From JAYTQG01 sp043746815 (GTDB lineage: Bacteria; Actinomycetota; Thermoleophilia; Miltoncostaeales; Miltoncostaeaceae), in assembly GCA_043746815.1 (NCBI GenBank), contig JAYTQG010000218.1, positions 1 through 17,224 of the forward strand: a stretch of 17,224 nucleotides of DNA. Reading direction: 5' to 3'. The notes below the pieces were generated by a model. It worked only from the letters and a program-made list of their open reading frames with translations, did not search any database and was not told the DNA's origin. The translations under genes and the position numbers were made by a program. Numbering within the stretch: position 1 is the stretch's first letter; every line of letters starts with the position of its first letter. Below are positions 1-7,980 of the stretch, piece after piece.

Positions 1-1422
1 CTGCCACCGATGACGCCGCGCGATCGGTCGCGGAGGCTGGGGGCGCAGCGAAGGTGGCCCGTACTCGACTGGCGGAGCACGACGCTGCCCTGCGGGCGCG
101 CGCTGAACACTCGTCGGGAGGTGGCCGACCTCGACACCCGCACCGCCTCCGAACACCTCGGGGAGGCGCACCAGAAACTCGAGGACGTGCGGGGAGACGT
201 GGGCGGCGGGCTGATCGACGATCAGTTCTTCGCAATGGATCACGCGGCGACGCACACCGCCGTCGCCTGGCTTGACCAAGACGTTCAGCGGCTGCGCGAG
301 GAGGTGTTTGTCGCCGCGATCGACCTGCACCGTGTATTCATCCTGGCCGCCGCAAAGCCCCTGCGCCACAACATCGGGGCAGTGATGAGCCTGATCAATG
401 GTCGCGTGCCCGAAACCGGGGAACAGGAGGCGATCGTTCCGGATCTCTGGTCGTCGCTCTTCCTGGTGGTGCCGCTCATCTCGACGACATTCGCGTCCGT
501 GCGACGGATGCTCGGCATCCTTCCGCCCGAGTCGATCGGCTGGCTGTTTGTTGACGAAGCCGGGCAAGCGACGCCGCAATCCGCGATCGGGGCACTGGTG
601 CGGGCGCGCCGCGCGATCATCGTCGGTGATCCACTGCAAATCGAGCCCGTCGTCGCCCTGCCGGTTTCCCTCACACAGGCGATCTGCGACCACTTCAACG
701 TTGATGACGCCACCTTCAATGCCCCGGTGGCGTCGTGTCAATCCCTCGCCGACCGGGCATCGGCATATGCGACCCGAATCGATACCGCAGACGGCATGAG
801 GACGATCGGGCTCCCATTGCTTGTCCATCGCCGCTGCTCAGAGCCAATGTTCGAGATCGCGAACGAGATCGCGTACGGCGGTCTCATGGTGCAGGCAAAG
901 GTGCCCCGCCCATCGACCATCGGGGACGTGCTCGGCCCAAGCGCCTGGTTCGACGTCGCGGGAACGGGCGACGACAAATGGTGCCCAGCGGAGGCCGCCA
1001 AGGTGGTCGAAATTTTGCGCGCGCTGAAGGACGGGGGTGCCCCACCGGACCTCTACGTCGTGACGCCCTTTCGTATCGTCGCGAGTCGGCTGAGCGACGC
1101 AGTTGCCGAGGACGCCGCCCTCAACCGCTGGCTTCGCCGGGGGAGCGACGGCCCCCTCCCCATCGGCACGGTGCACACCGTCCAAGGTCGCGAAGCCGAG
1201 GCGATCATCCTGATCCTCGGAGCACCCGGCACCGCCCAGCACGGCGCGCGGAGCTGGGCCGGAGGGCGACCAAACCTCCTGAACGTCGCTGTGACCCGCG
1301 CGAAGGAACGCCTCTATGTTGTCGGCAATCGCACCCTCTGGCGCGAAGCTGGCCACTTCCAAGTGCTGGACGAACTCATCGATTCGAGTACGTCAGCTTC
1401 GCTCAACGCAGCACGCGACTAG
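1..1422 (+). CDS. SF1 DNA/RNA helicase (Dna2/Upf1-like), C-terminal part, 5' truncated and probably frameshifted
   Basis: This is the C-terminal half of a superfamily 1 ATP-dependent helicase of the Dna2/Upf1 type, which unwinds nucleic acid in the cytoplasm. Motif II reads VDEAGQATPQS (about nt 553-585) and is followed by motif III GDPLQIEPV. Motif V reads TVHTVQGREAEAI and motif VI NVAVTRAKERLYVV, so the second RecA domain is complete. The Walker A motif must lie left of the window. The first ATG of the long frame (nt 10) is not a true start. Nucleotides 3 to about 110 read as an alanine/arginine/glutamate-rich, coiled-coil-like stretch (for example VARTRLAEHDAALRARAEH) in the third frame. 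The helicase then continues in the first frame, so one extra base or two missing bases lie near nt 100-120. Family assignment is firm. Whether the gene is functional is open, because the frameshift could be real or a sequencing error. Confidence 0.85.
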   Translation: MPPMTPRDRSRRLGAQRRWPVLDWRSTTLPCGRALNTRREVADLDTRTASEHLGEAHQKLEDVRGDVGGGLIDDQFFAMDHAATHTAVAWLDQDVQRLREEVFVAAIDLHRVFILAAAKPLRHNIGAVMSLINGRVPETGEQEAIVPDLWSSLFLVVPLISTTFASVRRMLGILPPESIGWLFVDEAGQATPQSAIGALVRARRAIIVGDPLQIEPVVALPVSLTQAICDHFNVDDATFNAPVASCQSLADRASAYATRIDTADGMRTIGLPLLVHRRCSEPMFEIANEIAYGGLMVQAKVPRPSTIGDVLGPSAWFDVAGTGDDKWCPAEAAKVVEILRALKDGGAPPDLYVVTPFRIVASRLSDAVAEDAALNRWLRRGSDGPLPIGTVHTVQGREAEAIILILGAPGTAQHGARSWAGGRPNLLNVAVTRAKERLYVVGNRTLWREAGHFQVLDELIDSSTSASLNAARD

Positions 1423-1484
1423 GTGTCGGCCCCCACGACCGACTGACTGTCGACGCGTGAAACGACCCGTCGACGAGCCCCGCC

Positions 1485-1940
1485 ATGCTCTACACCCTGG
1501 TGTTCGTCTTCGCCTGCCTCGCGCCGTACTTCGCAGTCGGCGCCGTCGTCTCGCGCGATCGATATGGCACCCCCGGCGTGTTCGGTTGGCTTGAAGCCGC
1601 CGCGGGGGGCGGGGCACTCTTCGGTGTCTTCCTCGGCTTTCGGTGGCGGCCTCAGCATCCGATGCAGAGCGCAATGATGATGCCCTTCGTCTGGATCGCG
1701 GCCATCGCCCTGTTCTCCCTCGGAATCACCACGTGGGTTGTCATTCCGCTGATGGCGATCGGAGGCTCGCTGTTCACACTGTTCGGCGTCTGGTGGCAGA
1801 CGTCCCTCGCGGCGTTCATTCCGCCCCACGCCATCTCCCGCGTCAGCTCGATCAGCTGGGTTGCGGGGGGTGCGCTGATGCCCGTCGGCTTTCTCCTGGC
1901 TGGATTCCTCGGCGACCACATTGCCCCGGCGACCGTCCCC
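1485..1940 (+). pseudogene. Remnant of an MFS transporter, missing both ends
   Basis: About 150 residues match the second half of a major facilitator superfamily exporter of the MFS_3/EntS-like type. Hydrophobic helices alternate with an RWRPQHPMQS cytoplasmic loop, a WWQTSLAAFIPPHAISRVSS segment and a GGALMPVGFLLAGFLGD helix, which are typical of the family's C-terminal half. A full member has about 400 residues and 12 helices. Here an in-frame stop (nt 1458-1460) lies just before the first ATG, so the N-terminal half is absent. After about nt 1940 the frame loses all membrane character and runs on as arginine-rich noise to a stop at 2249. I read this as a decayed fragment, not a short transporter. 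The ATG at 1485 has no convincing ribosome site. The family call is from motif memory; the truncation is seen directly. Confidence 0.7.
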
Positions 1941-2010
1941 ACCTGGGGATGCGCGCGCTCCGCGAAGGTCCCGTTACCGGGATCTGACGTCGGGGGCCGT
2001 CAACGTCCTC

Positions 2011-2640
2011 TTAGGCTCGACTCACGTATGCCTCTGCAGGAATCCCGGCGTAGACACGTCCATCTCGCCCGACCGTGTTGCAGGTCTTGCCGTCGACGAC
2101 GTACCCACTCACGCTCATTGTTCCGCTCAGTCCGACGGCCTGGCCGTCGCGGGACTGAAACACCCCTGTCGCCGTCAACGTCGCACCGTTTACCGACGTG
2201 GGAGAAATGGTCCATCTGGTGCCGTCGGTTACCACGAGTGGACCGCTGAAGGTCACAAGGGGACCGATCGTACTGCCGTCGTTGCAGTTCATCCCGGTCA
2301 GGAGCGTGATCGTCGCAGCACCCACGTCCGGCGTGCCAAACGACGCGTTGACTGATCCATCTCCGCCGTACACGCTGTACGTTCCAACCCAGATGCCACC
2401 CGCGGGGACAGCCGGTGTCGCAGGTGTCGGGGTGGCGACTGGCGTCGCCGGGGTCGCGGGCGGCGTTTTGGTCTTCACGGGTGCTTTCTTCTTAACGGGT
2501 GCCTTCTTTTTGTGGACTGGCGTCGTCTTTTTCTTGTGGATGACCGTTTTGCGTTTCACAGTTGGCGCCGCGTTGACCGGGACGGCGAGAAGCGATGCAG
2601 CCAAAACGAGGGCCAGTGGCGCAGCGGCACAACACTTCAT
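2011..2640 (-). CDS. Exported protein with Lys/Pro-rich linker, function unknown
   Basis: This is a 209-aa protein. The ATG at 2640 is preferred over upstream in-frame starts because GGAG lies six bases before it and because it gives a clean signal peptide (LALVLAASLLAVPVNA, cleavage near residue 25). Residues 29-60 are a lysine-rich repeat of HKKK(T/A)(T/P)PV and KKKAPV units. Residues 60-80 are a (P)ATP repeat, together forming an extended basic wall-spanning or wall-binding linker. Residues 81-209 form a compact domain beginning GGIWVGTYSVYGG, rich in Thr/Val/Gly and probably beta, with cysteines in NCNDG and KTCNT. I do not recognise a named family. It lies 161 bp downstream of the larger exported-protein gene on the same strand and may share its transcript. 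Secretion is well supported; any function would be a guess. Confidence 0.8.
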   Translation of the reverse strand: MKCCAAAPLALVLAASLLAVPVNAAPTVKRKTVIHKKKTTPVHKKKAPVKKKAPVKTKTPPATPATPVATPTPATPAVPAGGIWVGTYSVYGGDGSVNASFGTPDVGAATITLLTGMNCNDGSTIGPLVTFSGPLVVTDGTRWTISPTSVNGATLTATGVFQSRDGQAVGLSGTMSVSGYVVDGKTCNTVGRDGRVYAGIPAEAYVSRA

Positions 2641-2801
2641 GGTGATCTCCAAATCGTTCGAGGGGCGGCGCCATGACCTGTTGGACATCGCGGCGCGGTT
2701 TGCCAGCACGGTGTGGAACAGACCTTACGAAAATGGCTCGTTGGGCATGAGTCTCCAAATTCGGCGGCGTCCCAGTGCGGTTGGCTGTCGAGCAGGTCAC
2801 G

Positions 2802-4388
2802 CTAGGCGCACGCTCCGGGGGCAGTTCCAACGCCCCACCCGAACCCGTAGAAATTCCCCCGACTGACGCTTGTCGTACTGCCCGCGACGAGGCTCCACCC
2901 CGCGACACTGGTGTCGCCGTTTGCCCACTGGGCGAAGGTCGGGACGCGCTCCAACCGGCCCCGCTGAAATGCCTCATAGAAGCTCGCCAGTGGCGTTGGG
3001 AGGCTGGCGCCAGCCCAACGGCTGAATGGCACAACGAGAGAACTCGGCGCGCTAATCTTCGCATCCGTTGCGACGCTTGGAGGGGATTGGGCTGGTGAGA
3101 CCAAAAGTTCGACTCCATCCGACCCAGCGGCGTTATCGAATGTCAGGCCGGCAAGCGGTGATCCCGGAACGGCAAGCTTTATCAGGGCGTCGTGAACGGC
3201 GTTTGGATCTCCAACGCTCGCCAATGCGGCGGAGCCCGCGTAGGTTTTGAGGGCGGTAACGAAGTCAGCAGTGCCAGCGTTTCCGATCGGCGTGAGGACC
3301 ACCGACTGGACCTCGCGGGAGTCCGCGGACACCTTCGCTGCGATTGCCTCCGCTTCAAGTGCCCACGTCCCCGGAACAGTGCCAGCCGAGAGGGTGAACT
3401 TGTAGCTGCCGTTCGCGTCGGTCTGGACATCGACGGAGTTGCCGAGCGGCGCCGCGAGGTTTCCCTTCGGCCAGGCGATCCCGGAAGGGCCGCAGATCGC
3501 GACGTGGGGTGCCGTCGTGACACGGGCCAACGCGGCCAAGTCCGGGAGGGGATTCAACCGGACGGTCGCATTCGCCTTCGGCTTGCCGTACTCCGTGACA
3601 TCGATGGTCCCCGAGATCACCTGTTGGCCGTCAGCCGGAACCGACGGCGCATCGATGTGCATGTTGAGCTCAAGCCCCGCATCCAACGTGAAGCTCGCGT
3701 GGGCGTTCTTGCCTGCCTTGGCCGCGATGCTTGTGCCGACGGGCTTGTATTTCGACTTTGACTTCTTGCCTGTCGGGCCCCCGGTCGGCACGACATGGTA
3801 GGTCCCGGGTTTGACTTCCATCTCGTAGTACCCGTCGACAGCGGATGTGGCCTTGACGGTGCCCGAGCGCTTCAGTGACGAGGGAACCGCCTCGACGGTT
3901 GTCCCGGCGACCCCGCCACCGTCGCGGTTGTTGATGTACCCCTCGATGATCGCCGCTTTCTTCCCGACCACCGTGTAGTAGTCGTCGGACGTCGCCCCGC
4001 CGCCGGACGAGGAAAATCCGGCGCCTGCGGTCGTCCACCCGCTAAGCGCAGTTCGAGCTCGCCCACGGCAATAGAGGGTCGGGTTGCCGGGCGGGACGAT
4101 CTGGGTTACGGGGCAGCCACCCTTCTCGCCCGCGCCCGGGGTTGACCAGGTGAAGCGACCGATGCACTGGCCGGGGACGAAGCACGTTGCCGCGTTGATG
4201 TGCACGGTTGCCACGATCCGGTCACCGGGACGAAAAATGTGGTCGTTCAGATGAAAGCTTGCAAGGCCCGTCTGAATGACTGCTGGCGGCGGGCCGAGCC
4301 TCCCCGCGCTCGCAGGGCCGACCATCCCAAAAACAACGCCGGCGGTGACGACCATTCCCGGGAATAAACTGCGCACACGGTGCGACAT
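2802..4388 (-). CDS. Large exported protein with carboxypeptidase-regulatory-like beta domains
   Basis: This is a 528-aa predicted secreted protein. The ATG at 4388 is chosen over the in-frame GTG at 4403 because GGAG lies nine bases before it and because MSHRVRSLFPG begins a normal signal peptide ending PASA-G (cleavage after about residue 28). Around residues 140-200 a segment with IEGYINNRDGGGVAG, then GYYEMEVKPGTYHVVP, has the layout of a carboxypeptidase regulatory-like (prealbumin-fold) domain. A second similar repeat, around residues 255-345, has ISGTIDVTEYGKP and DANGSYKFTLSAGTVPGTW. A Gly/Lys/Ser-rich loop (GGPTGKKSKSKYKPVG) lies between them. The C-terminus (about 430-528) is not recognisable. 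Such domains usually serve as extracellular scaffolds. No catalytic motif is visible. It is divergently arranged with the exported-protein gene at 4604. Confidence 0.8.
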   Translation of the reverse strand: MSHRVRSLFPGMVVTAGVVFGMVGPASAGRLGPPPAVIQTGLASFHLNDHIFRPGDRIVATVHINAATCFVPGQCIGRFTWSTPGAGEKGGCPVTQIVPPGNPTLYCRGRARTALSGWTTAGAGFSSSGGGATSDDYYTVVGKKAAIIEGYINNRDGGGVAGTTVEAVPSSLKRSGTVKATSAVDGYYEMEVKPGTYHVVPTGGPTGKKSKSKYKPVGTSIAAKAGKNAHASFTLDAGLELNMHIDAPSVPADGQQVISGTIDVTEYGKPKANATVRLNPLPDLAALARVTTAPHVAICGPSGIAWPKGNLAAPLGNSVDVQTDANGSYKFTLSAGTVPGTWALEAEAIAAKVSADSREVQSVVLTPIGNAGTADFVTALKTYAGSAALASVGDPNAVHDALIKLAVPGSPLAGLTFDNAAGSDGVELLVSPAQSPPSVATDAKISAPSSLVVPFSRWAGASLPTPLASFYEAFQRGRLERVPTFAQWANGDTSVAGWSLVAGSTTSVSRGNFYGFGWGVGTAPGACA

Positions 4389-4452
4389 CTCAGGGGACTC
4401 CACTCTGGTCTTGGGGCGAACACGGCAATTCCGAGTGGCCCGACACTCCCAA

Positions 4453-4483
4453 CCCTTAGCTGAGACATCAAGGGCTTAGGCCC
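4453..4483. promoter_or_regulatory. Direct repeat and dyad in the divergent intergenic region
   Basis: Between the divergent exported-protein genes (4389-4603) lies a compact motif. CTTAG occurs at 4455-4459 and again at 4475-4479, exactly 20 bp apart. CCCTT (4453-4457) pairs with AAGGG (4470-4474), and GGGC-TTAG-GCCC (4472-4483) is a small dyad. A two-turn spacing of repeated half-sites is typical of regulator binding. The regulator is unknown, and the rest of this gap shows nothing clear. Confidence 0.3.
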
Positions 4484-4603
4484 GATGACTCCCCGAAGGT
4501 CACGCTTGGAACCCCCCGCGCGAGTAGTCACGACGATGCCCACTCCGCGTTAACTTGAATTAGGTGCTTCCGCCGTTCGTCGTGCCGACCGAATCGAGAA
4601 TCC

Positions 4604-5911
4604 GTGCTCCGAGGTCCGCTCAAGACACTCGTCCTCGCGATGGCGATCGCCGCTGTCGCTCAGACGACCGCCGCGGCGCAGGTACTGACCGCGGGCGGCG
4701 TGTCCATCGACGCGCCCGCCGGATACACCCTTACGACAACCGCCAGTGGCTCATTCCTGCTCTCCAGTGACACCCGCAGGGTGACGTTCGTACGGGTGCA
4801 GTCCGGTCAACCACTCGCCGGTGTGGGAGCAGCTGTTTACGCGGCGGTCACGACCCACGATTCCCCGCCGACCACGACTGCTGACAGCTACTCGTTCACG
4901 ATGGCCGAAAGCGGGTCTCGATACCAGGTCCTTGTGAAACCCGCTGCGGGCGCTGGGTCAGCGGCTGGCCAGTTCGACGTCCTCCGGGTCGGAGCGCGCA
5001 CCGCGGACGCAGCTCCCGGCCCAGCGGGCCCCGCCACGAAAACGAAGACCCCGGCCCGATGCCGTGGGCGCATCGTGAAGGTGAAAGGCAAGGCGGCCAA
5101 GTGCGTCCTCAAGAAGGTCGTCAAGAAGGTCGTCAAGAAGCCTGTGAGGAAGTCGCACGCCATCGACGGGGCCTTCCGACCCCCGGACACGACAGAACTG
5201 ACCGACGTCCTCGGCCTCCTCGGTAAGCGCACCGCGCAACCCGTCGTGCCGGCTGGGCTTCCCCTCCCGATGCGCGACTGCCAGGCCCCCGGAGCGCATG
5301 CCCAGGTCATCGACATTCCCGGCGTCGGTTGCGACGGCGCCAAGGGGAGCTTCCTCTGGGGAGCAGACGGATACGGGTCGGTTCATCTCGGCCAGCCGTT
5401 CCTTGTCAACACACCAGCCAACCAATTCCCAAGCGGTCCAATCGTCGCGACCTGGTCATCACCAGCCCAGGCATTCGCGGACGTCTGGCCACAGGAACTC
5501 AAGGACTACTCCGGTGTCACGGCGACCGTCACCTCAGTCACGCCAATTCCAGGGACCGAGAACTTCATCCCCGGCTCACCGAGTGGCTTGGTCAGCTTCC
5601 ACGCCACCGTCACGGGCGCGAAAACCGTTGAGGTCGACGGTATCGCGCTCAGCGCGTACATCGACTCATTCAACGGTGGCGTCACCTGGAACTGGTACTC
5701 CAGCGTCATTGCCGTCTTCAAAGGCGCGCCCCCAGGAACCGGCAACGCGCTCATGACGACCTGGCAGTCCCTCGACGCATCCGCTGGCATCAGGGACCGC
5801 CTCGCCGCCATCGCCGAGACCATCCGCACCACGCAGGCCCCCGGCGGACCGATCGACCCAACCGTCTTCCAACGCACGGTCGACAACTTCGGCGCGTACC
5901 TCAACTCGTAG
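4604..5911 (+). CDS. Exported protein with central lysine-rich segment, function unknown
   Basis: This is a 435-aa protein with a GTG start at 4604. The start gives a signal peptide with a basic n-region (RGPLK), a hydrophobic core (TLVLAMAIAAVA) and an AAA-Q cleavage site near residue 25. Residues about 27-130 look like a small beta domain (GVSIDAPAGYTLTTTASGSF). Residues about 146-185 are a striking basic stretch with CRGRIVKVKGKAAKC followed by KKVVKKVVKKPVRK. I have seen this pattern in many exported proteins of Thermoleophilia-type actinobacteria (memory, not a search). Residues about 190-435 form a second domain with tryptophan-rich segments (VTWNWYSSV, TTWQSL) and no motif I can name. 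The ribosome site is weak (GAGAA close to the GTG). It opens a run of four same-strand exported proteins and sits 22 bp before the next gene. Confidence 0.75.
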   Translation: MLRGPLKTLVLAMAIAAVAQTTAAAQVLTAGGVSIDAPAGYTLTTTASGSFLLSSDTRRVTFVRVQSGQPLAGVGAAVYAAVTTHDSPPTTTADSYSFTMAESGSRYQVLVKPAAGAGSAAGQFDVLRVGARTADAAPGPAGPATKTKTPARCRGRIVKVKGKAAKCVLKKVVKKVVKKPVRKSHAIDGAFRPPDTTELTDVLGLLGKRTAQPVVPAGLPLPMRDCQAPGAHAQVIDIPGVGCDGAKGSFLWGADGYGSVHLGQPFLVNTPANQFPSGPIVATWSSPAQAFADVWPQELKDYSGVTATVTSVTPIPGTENFIPGSPSGLVSFHATVTGAKTVEVDGIALSAYIDSFNGGVTWNWYSSVIAVFKGAPPGTGNALMTTWQSLDASAGIRDRLAAIAETIRTTQAPGGPIDPTVFQRTVDNFGAYLNS

Positions 5912-5933
5912 CTCCAACCACCGGGAGATCGTT

Positions 5934-6293
5934 GTGAACCGTCGCATCACAGTCGCCCTGCTCGTCGCCACAACGGGAGGAGCCGTCCTCGCAACCCAGG
6001 TGGCGGCGAGCGCTGCGCCGGAGGCGTGCGGGACGCTGAAGATCGGCAAGGCGGTCTACGCCTACAGCCACATGGGCCCGACGACCTGCGCCCTGGCCAA
6101 GAAGTGGATCCCGACCCTCGCGAAGCAGCGCCTCACCGGCCCGGTTGGTAGCTACGCCAGGATGACTGGCAAGCTGCCCCCGATTATGTTCTGCAAGGGG
6201 CTGCCGGACGCTCACGGCTACGCCGCCGCTGGCTCGTGCCTTCGCGGGATTCCCGGTGGCCTCGCGGGCTTCAGCTGGCAGAAGAGCCCGTAG
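5934..6293 (+). CDS. Small exported four-cysteine protein
   Basis: This is a 119-aa protein with a GTG start at 5934, preceded by GGGAGA six bases upstream. The signal peptide is MNRRITVALLVATTGGAVLA, with likely cleavage at ASA-A near residue 27. The mature part (about 92 aa) is basic and contains four cysteines, in EACGT, TTCAL, MFCKG and GSCLRG, which could form two disulfides outside the cell. No family is recognised. It begins 22 bp after the preceding exported-protein gene, so the two are probably cotranscribed. A hairpin with a weak T-rich tail follows the stop codon and may end this transcript. Confidence 0.75.
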   Translation: MNRRITVALLVATTGGAVLATQVAASAAPEACGTLKIGKAVYAYSHMGPTTCALAKKWIPTLAKQRLTGPVGSYARMTGKLPPIMFCKGLPDAHGYAAAGSCLRGIPGGLAGFSWQKSP

Positions 6294-6297
6294 CGAA

Positions 6298-6312
6298 CCG
6301 GTGGTCCACCGG
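6298..6312 (+). terminator. Possible terminator hairpin
   Basis: CCGGTG and CACCGG pair around a three-base loop just two bases after the stop codon of the small exported protein. The sequence after it (CCTTGCTTCTT) is only moderately T-rich, so intrinsic termination is plausible but not certain. Confidence 0.35.
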
Positions 6313-6419
6313 CCTTGCTTCTTGATCCTTTGGAGTACGACGCTCACCGCACCAAACGTAGGGGTGTGCCACGCGCAACTCAACTGTCCCCGAGTCACCC
6401 GAAACGAAGGTCACCAAAC

Positions 6420-7148
6420 ATGTCGAACATAGCCGCCACCCGATGCATTCTCGTTGCTGCCGTTGCCACCCTCGCCGTTGGGGGTGACGCCCTCGCCGCG
6501 GCAGGAACGACCTACAAACTCGGCACGGTTACCGGGGTCGAGACCTTGAACCTGAGCGGGCCGACCATGGTCAAGGTCGACGTCGCGGGCACGCCCACGT
6601 CCGTGCCAGCCAGCCTCGCGATTAAGGTCGTAGTCCGTTGGACGGCCCGCTCAGGCGAGGCTACAACGCTCACCCGCACGGCACCTGGGGGGCAGGGACG
6701 GATCTGCGGCGACAACACCTGCCCGAGATACGGTCCGATCGTTGGTACCGCGACAATGACGGGGAACGTCACGCCGACCGGCGGGACTCCGATCTCGTGC
6801 GCAACGTCGAAAGGCCTGAAAGCGCTCTATGGCACGGATTACCTGAGGGTCGCCTCCAGTCGCCTTGAGATGGGCGTCAATACCAAAGGATCACGGCCGA
6901 CAGTTAGATTCAGCCTAAGCCAGTATCAAGCGCTGCTCCCCAACCTCGGGCCTGCATCCTGCGGGGCTGCCCTCGACGCGAGTGTTCCCATCGATGTTTC
7001 TGGGCCGTTCCCGGTGTCCAAGCTCGGCGCGGCAAGCCTCTCACTGGAGGCCCGAACACGCACTCCGATCGCGCTCTCGGACGGAACACCGAATGGCATA
7101 ACCGGGACCCTCCAGGCGCAGTTCCGAGCGAGGCTCGCCAAAGCGTGA
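6420..7148 (+). CDS. Exported protein, first of two tandem paralogues
   Basis: This is a 242-aa protein. The open frame extends upstream, but the ATG at 6420 is the natural start: it is preceded by GAAGG and begins MSN plus a hydrophobic signal sequence (ILVAAVATLAVGG, cleavage near residue 27). The mature protein starts AGTTYKLGTVTGVETL and has paired cysteines in ICGDNTCPRYGP. The core VGTATMTGNVTPTGGTPISC and SKGLKALYG follow, then a further cysteine (ASCGAAL) and the end motif FPVSKLGAASLSL. The next gene repeats all these landmarks, so the pair arose by duplication. Predicted secondary structure is beta-rich. I do not know the family. The spacing of 52 bp between the paralogues and a Shine-Dalgarno site before each suggest a shared transcript with separate translation starts. 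Confidence 0.8.
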   Translation: MSNIAATRCILVAAVATLAVGGDALAAAGTTYKLGTVTGVETLNLSGPTMVKVDVAGTPTSVPASLAIKVVVRWTARSGEATTLTRTAPGGQGRICGDNTCPRYGPIVGTATMTGNVTPTGGTPISCATSKGLKALYGTDYLRVASSRLEMGVNTKGSRPTVRFSLSQYQALLPNLGPASCGAALDASVPIDVSGPFPVSKLGAASLSLEARTRTPIALSDGTPNGITGTLQAQFRARLAKA

Positions 7149-7200
7149 ACCCGGCACGCCGAACGTCAACGACCCGAGAACCGACTGGAAGGCTTCGACC

Positions 7201-7911
7201 ATGTCAAACACCCGCCTCGCCCGACACGCCCTGTTGTGCGTCATTGCGAGCCTCAGTGCCGCCGGGGAATGCCTGGCGTTAGCAGGCACCCCGTACAAGG
7301 TCCGGACGGTCAGTGCACGCGAAACCCTGACCTTTGGCGGAACGACGACCGTCGCCGGGGCACCAGCCGAACTCGCGCTCAGGCTCGTGATCACGTGGAA
7401 GGCTGGCCCCGCCCGCTCCTCTGGAGCCTCCTTGCTGAACCGAAGTCCCGCCGCCGGGGAGAGAACACTCTGTGTGAACAACGACTGCCCGCCCTACGGT
7501 CCGCTCGTCGGGACCGCCACGTTGACCGGAAGTGTCACGCCCACCGGCGCAGCGCCGATCTCCTGCGCAGGATCGAAGGGCCTGCAGGCGATTTTTGGCA
7601 AAGGGAGTTCCGCACTCGGCGCGCAGATCGGAATTTTCGCGCGAGGCTCCAAGCGTCTGGTCAACGTCACCCCGTCGCAATACTCCTTCATCCTGCAGTC
7701 GGTGGCCCCAGACCAAGCGTGTCGAGTGTTCCTGGATGAGCCGGGACTTGCGGAAAAGTTGTTCAGCCCGTTTCCGGTATCCAAGATCGGAGCACCCACG
7801 ATCACAATCGCAGTCCGCAAGACCATCCCGCTCTCGCTAGCGGCGGGACAGCCAACCGGGATCACCACAGCACTACGGTTCGAGGTGAACGCGACACTCG
7901 CGAAATCCTAG
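7201..7911 (+). CDS. Exported protein, second of two tandem paralogues
   Basis: This is a 236-aa protein starting at the ATG at 7201, preceded by GGAAGG at a good distance. Like its neighbour it begins MSN, has a signal peptide (cleavage at ALA-G near residue 28) and a mature start AGTPYKVRTVSARETL. Shared landmarks include the cysteine pair in LCVNNDCPPYGP, VGTATLTGSVTPTG, PISCAGSKGL, a fourth cysteine in DQACRVF and FPVSKIGAPTITI. Both paralogues end in LAK plus one residue. The segment after SKGL and the middle third are much less alike, so the copies have diverged considerably. The function is unknown. Four conserved cysteines in an exported protein suggest two disulfides. Secretion and paralogy are seen; the fold is inferred. 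Confidence 0.8.
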   Translation: MSNTRLARHALLCVIASLSAAGECLALAGTPYKVRTVSARETLTFGGTTTVAGAPAELALRLVITWKAGPARSSGASLLNRSPAAGERTLCVNNDCPPYGPLVGTATLTGSVTPTGAAPISCAGSKGLQAIFGKGSSALGAQIGIFARGSKRLVNVTPSQYSFILQSVAPDQACRVFLDEPGLAEKLFSPFPVSKIGAPTITIAVRKTIPLSLAAGQPTGITTALRFEVNATLAKS

Positions 7912-7980
7912 AACCCGAAGCACCCAATCCCCGGCGGCCCGTGGAGTGTTGAGGGAGCAGCCGGGCGCGGCTCCATTGAC

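Noticed and set aside
838..1362. Minus-strand frame of 174 codons
   Set aside because: It lies wholly inside the helicase motif region on the other strand, with no start signal or recognisable domain.
735..1460. Long plus-strand frame of 241 codons overlapping the helicase
   Set aside because: It is an Arg/Pro-rich shadow of the helicase frame, which carries unmistakable motifs.
2198..2866. 222-codon plus-strand frame with hydrophobic repeats
   Set aside because: It is antisense to the exported protein's Lys/Pro linker; its apparent Gly/Val/Phe runs are the reverse of that repeat. The minus strand has the signal peptide and ribosome site.
5041..5160. Histone-H1-like or nucleoid protein suggested by the lysine-rich stretch
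   Set aside because: The stretch is inside a protein with a clear signal peptide, so an extracellular role is more likely.
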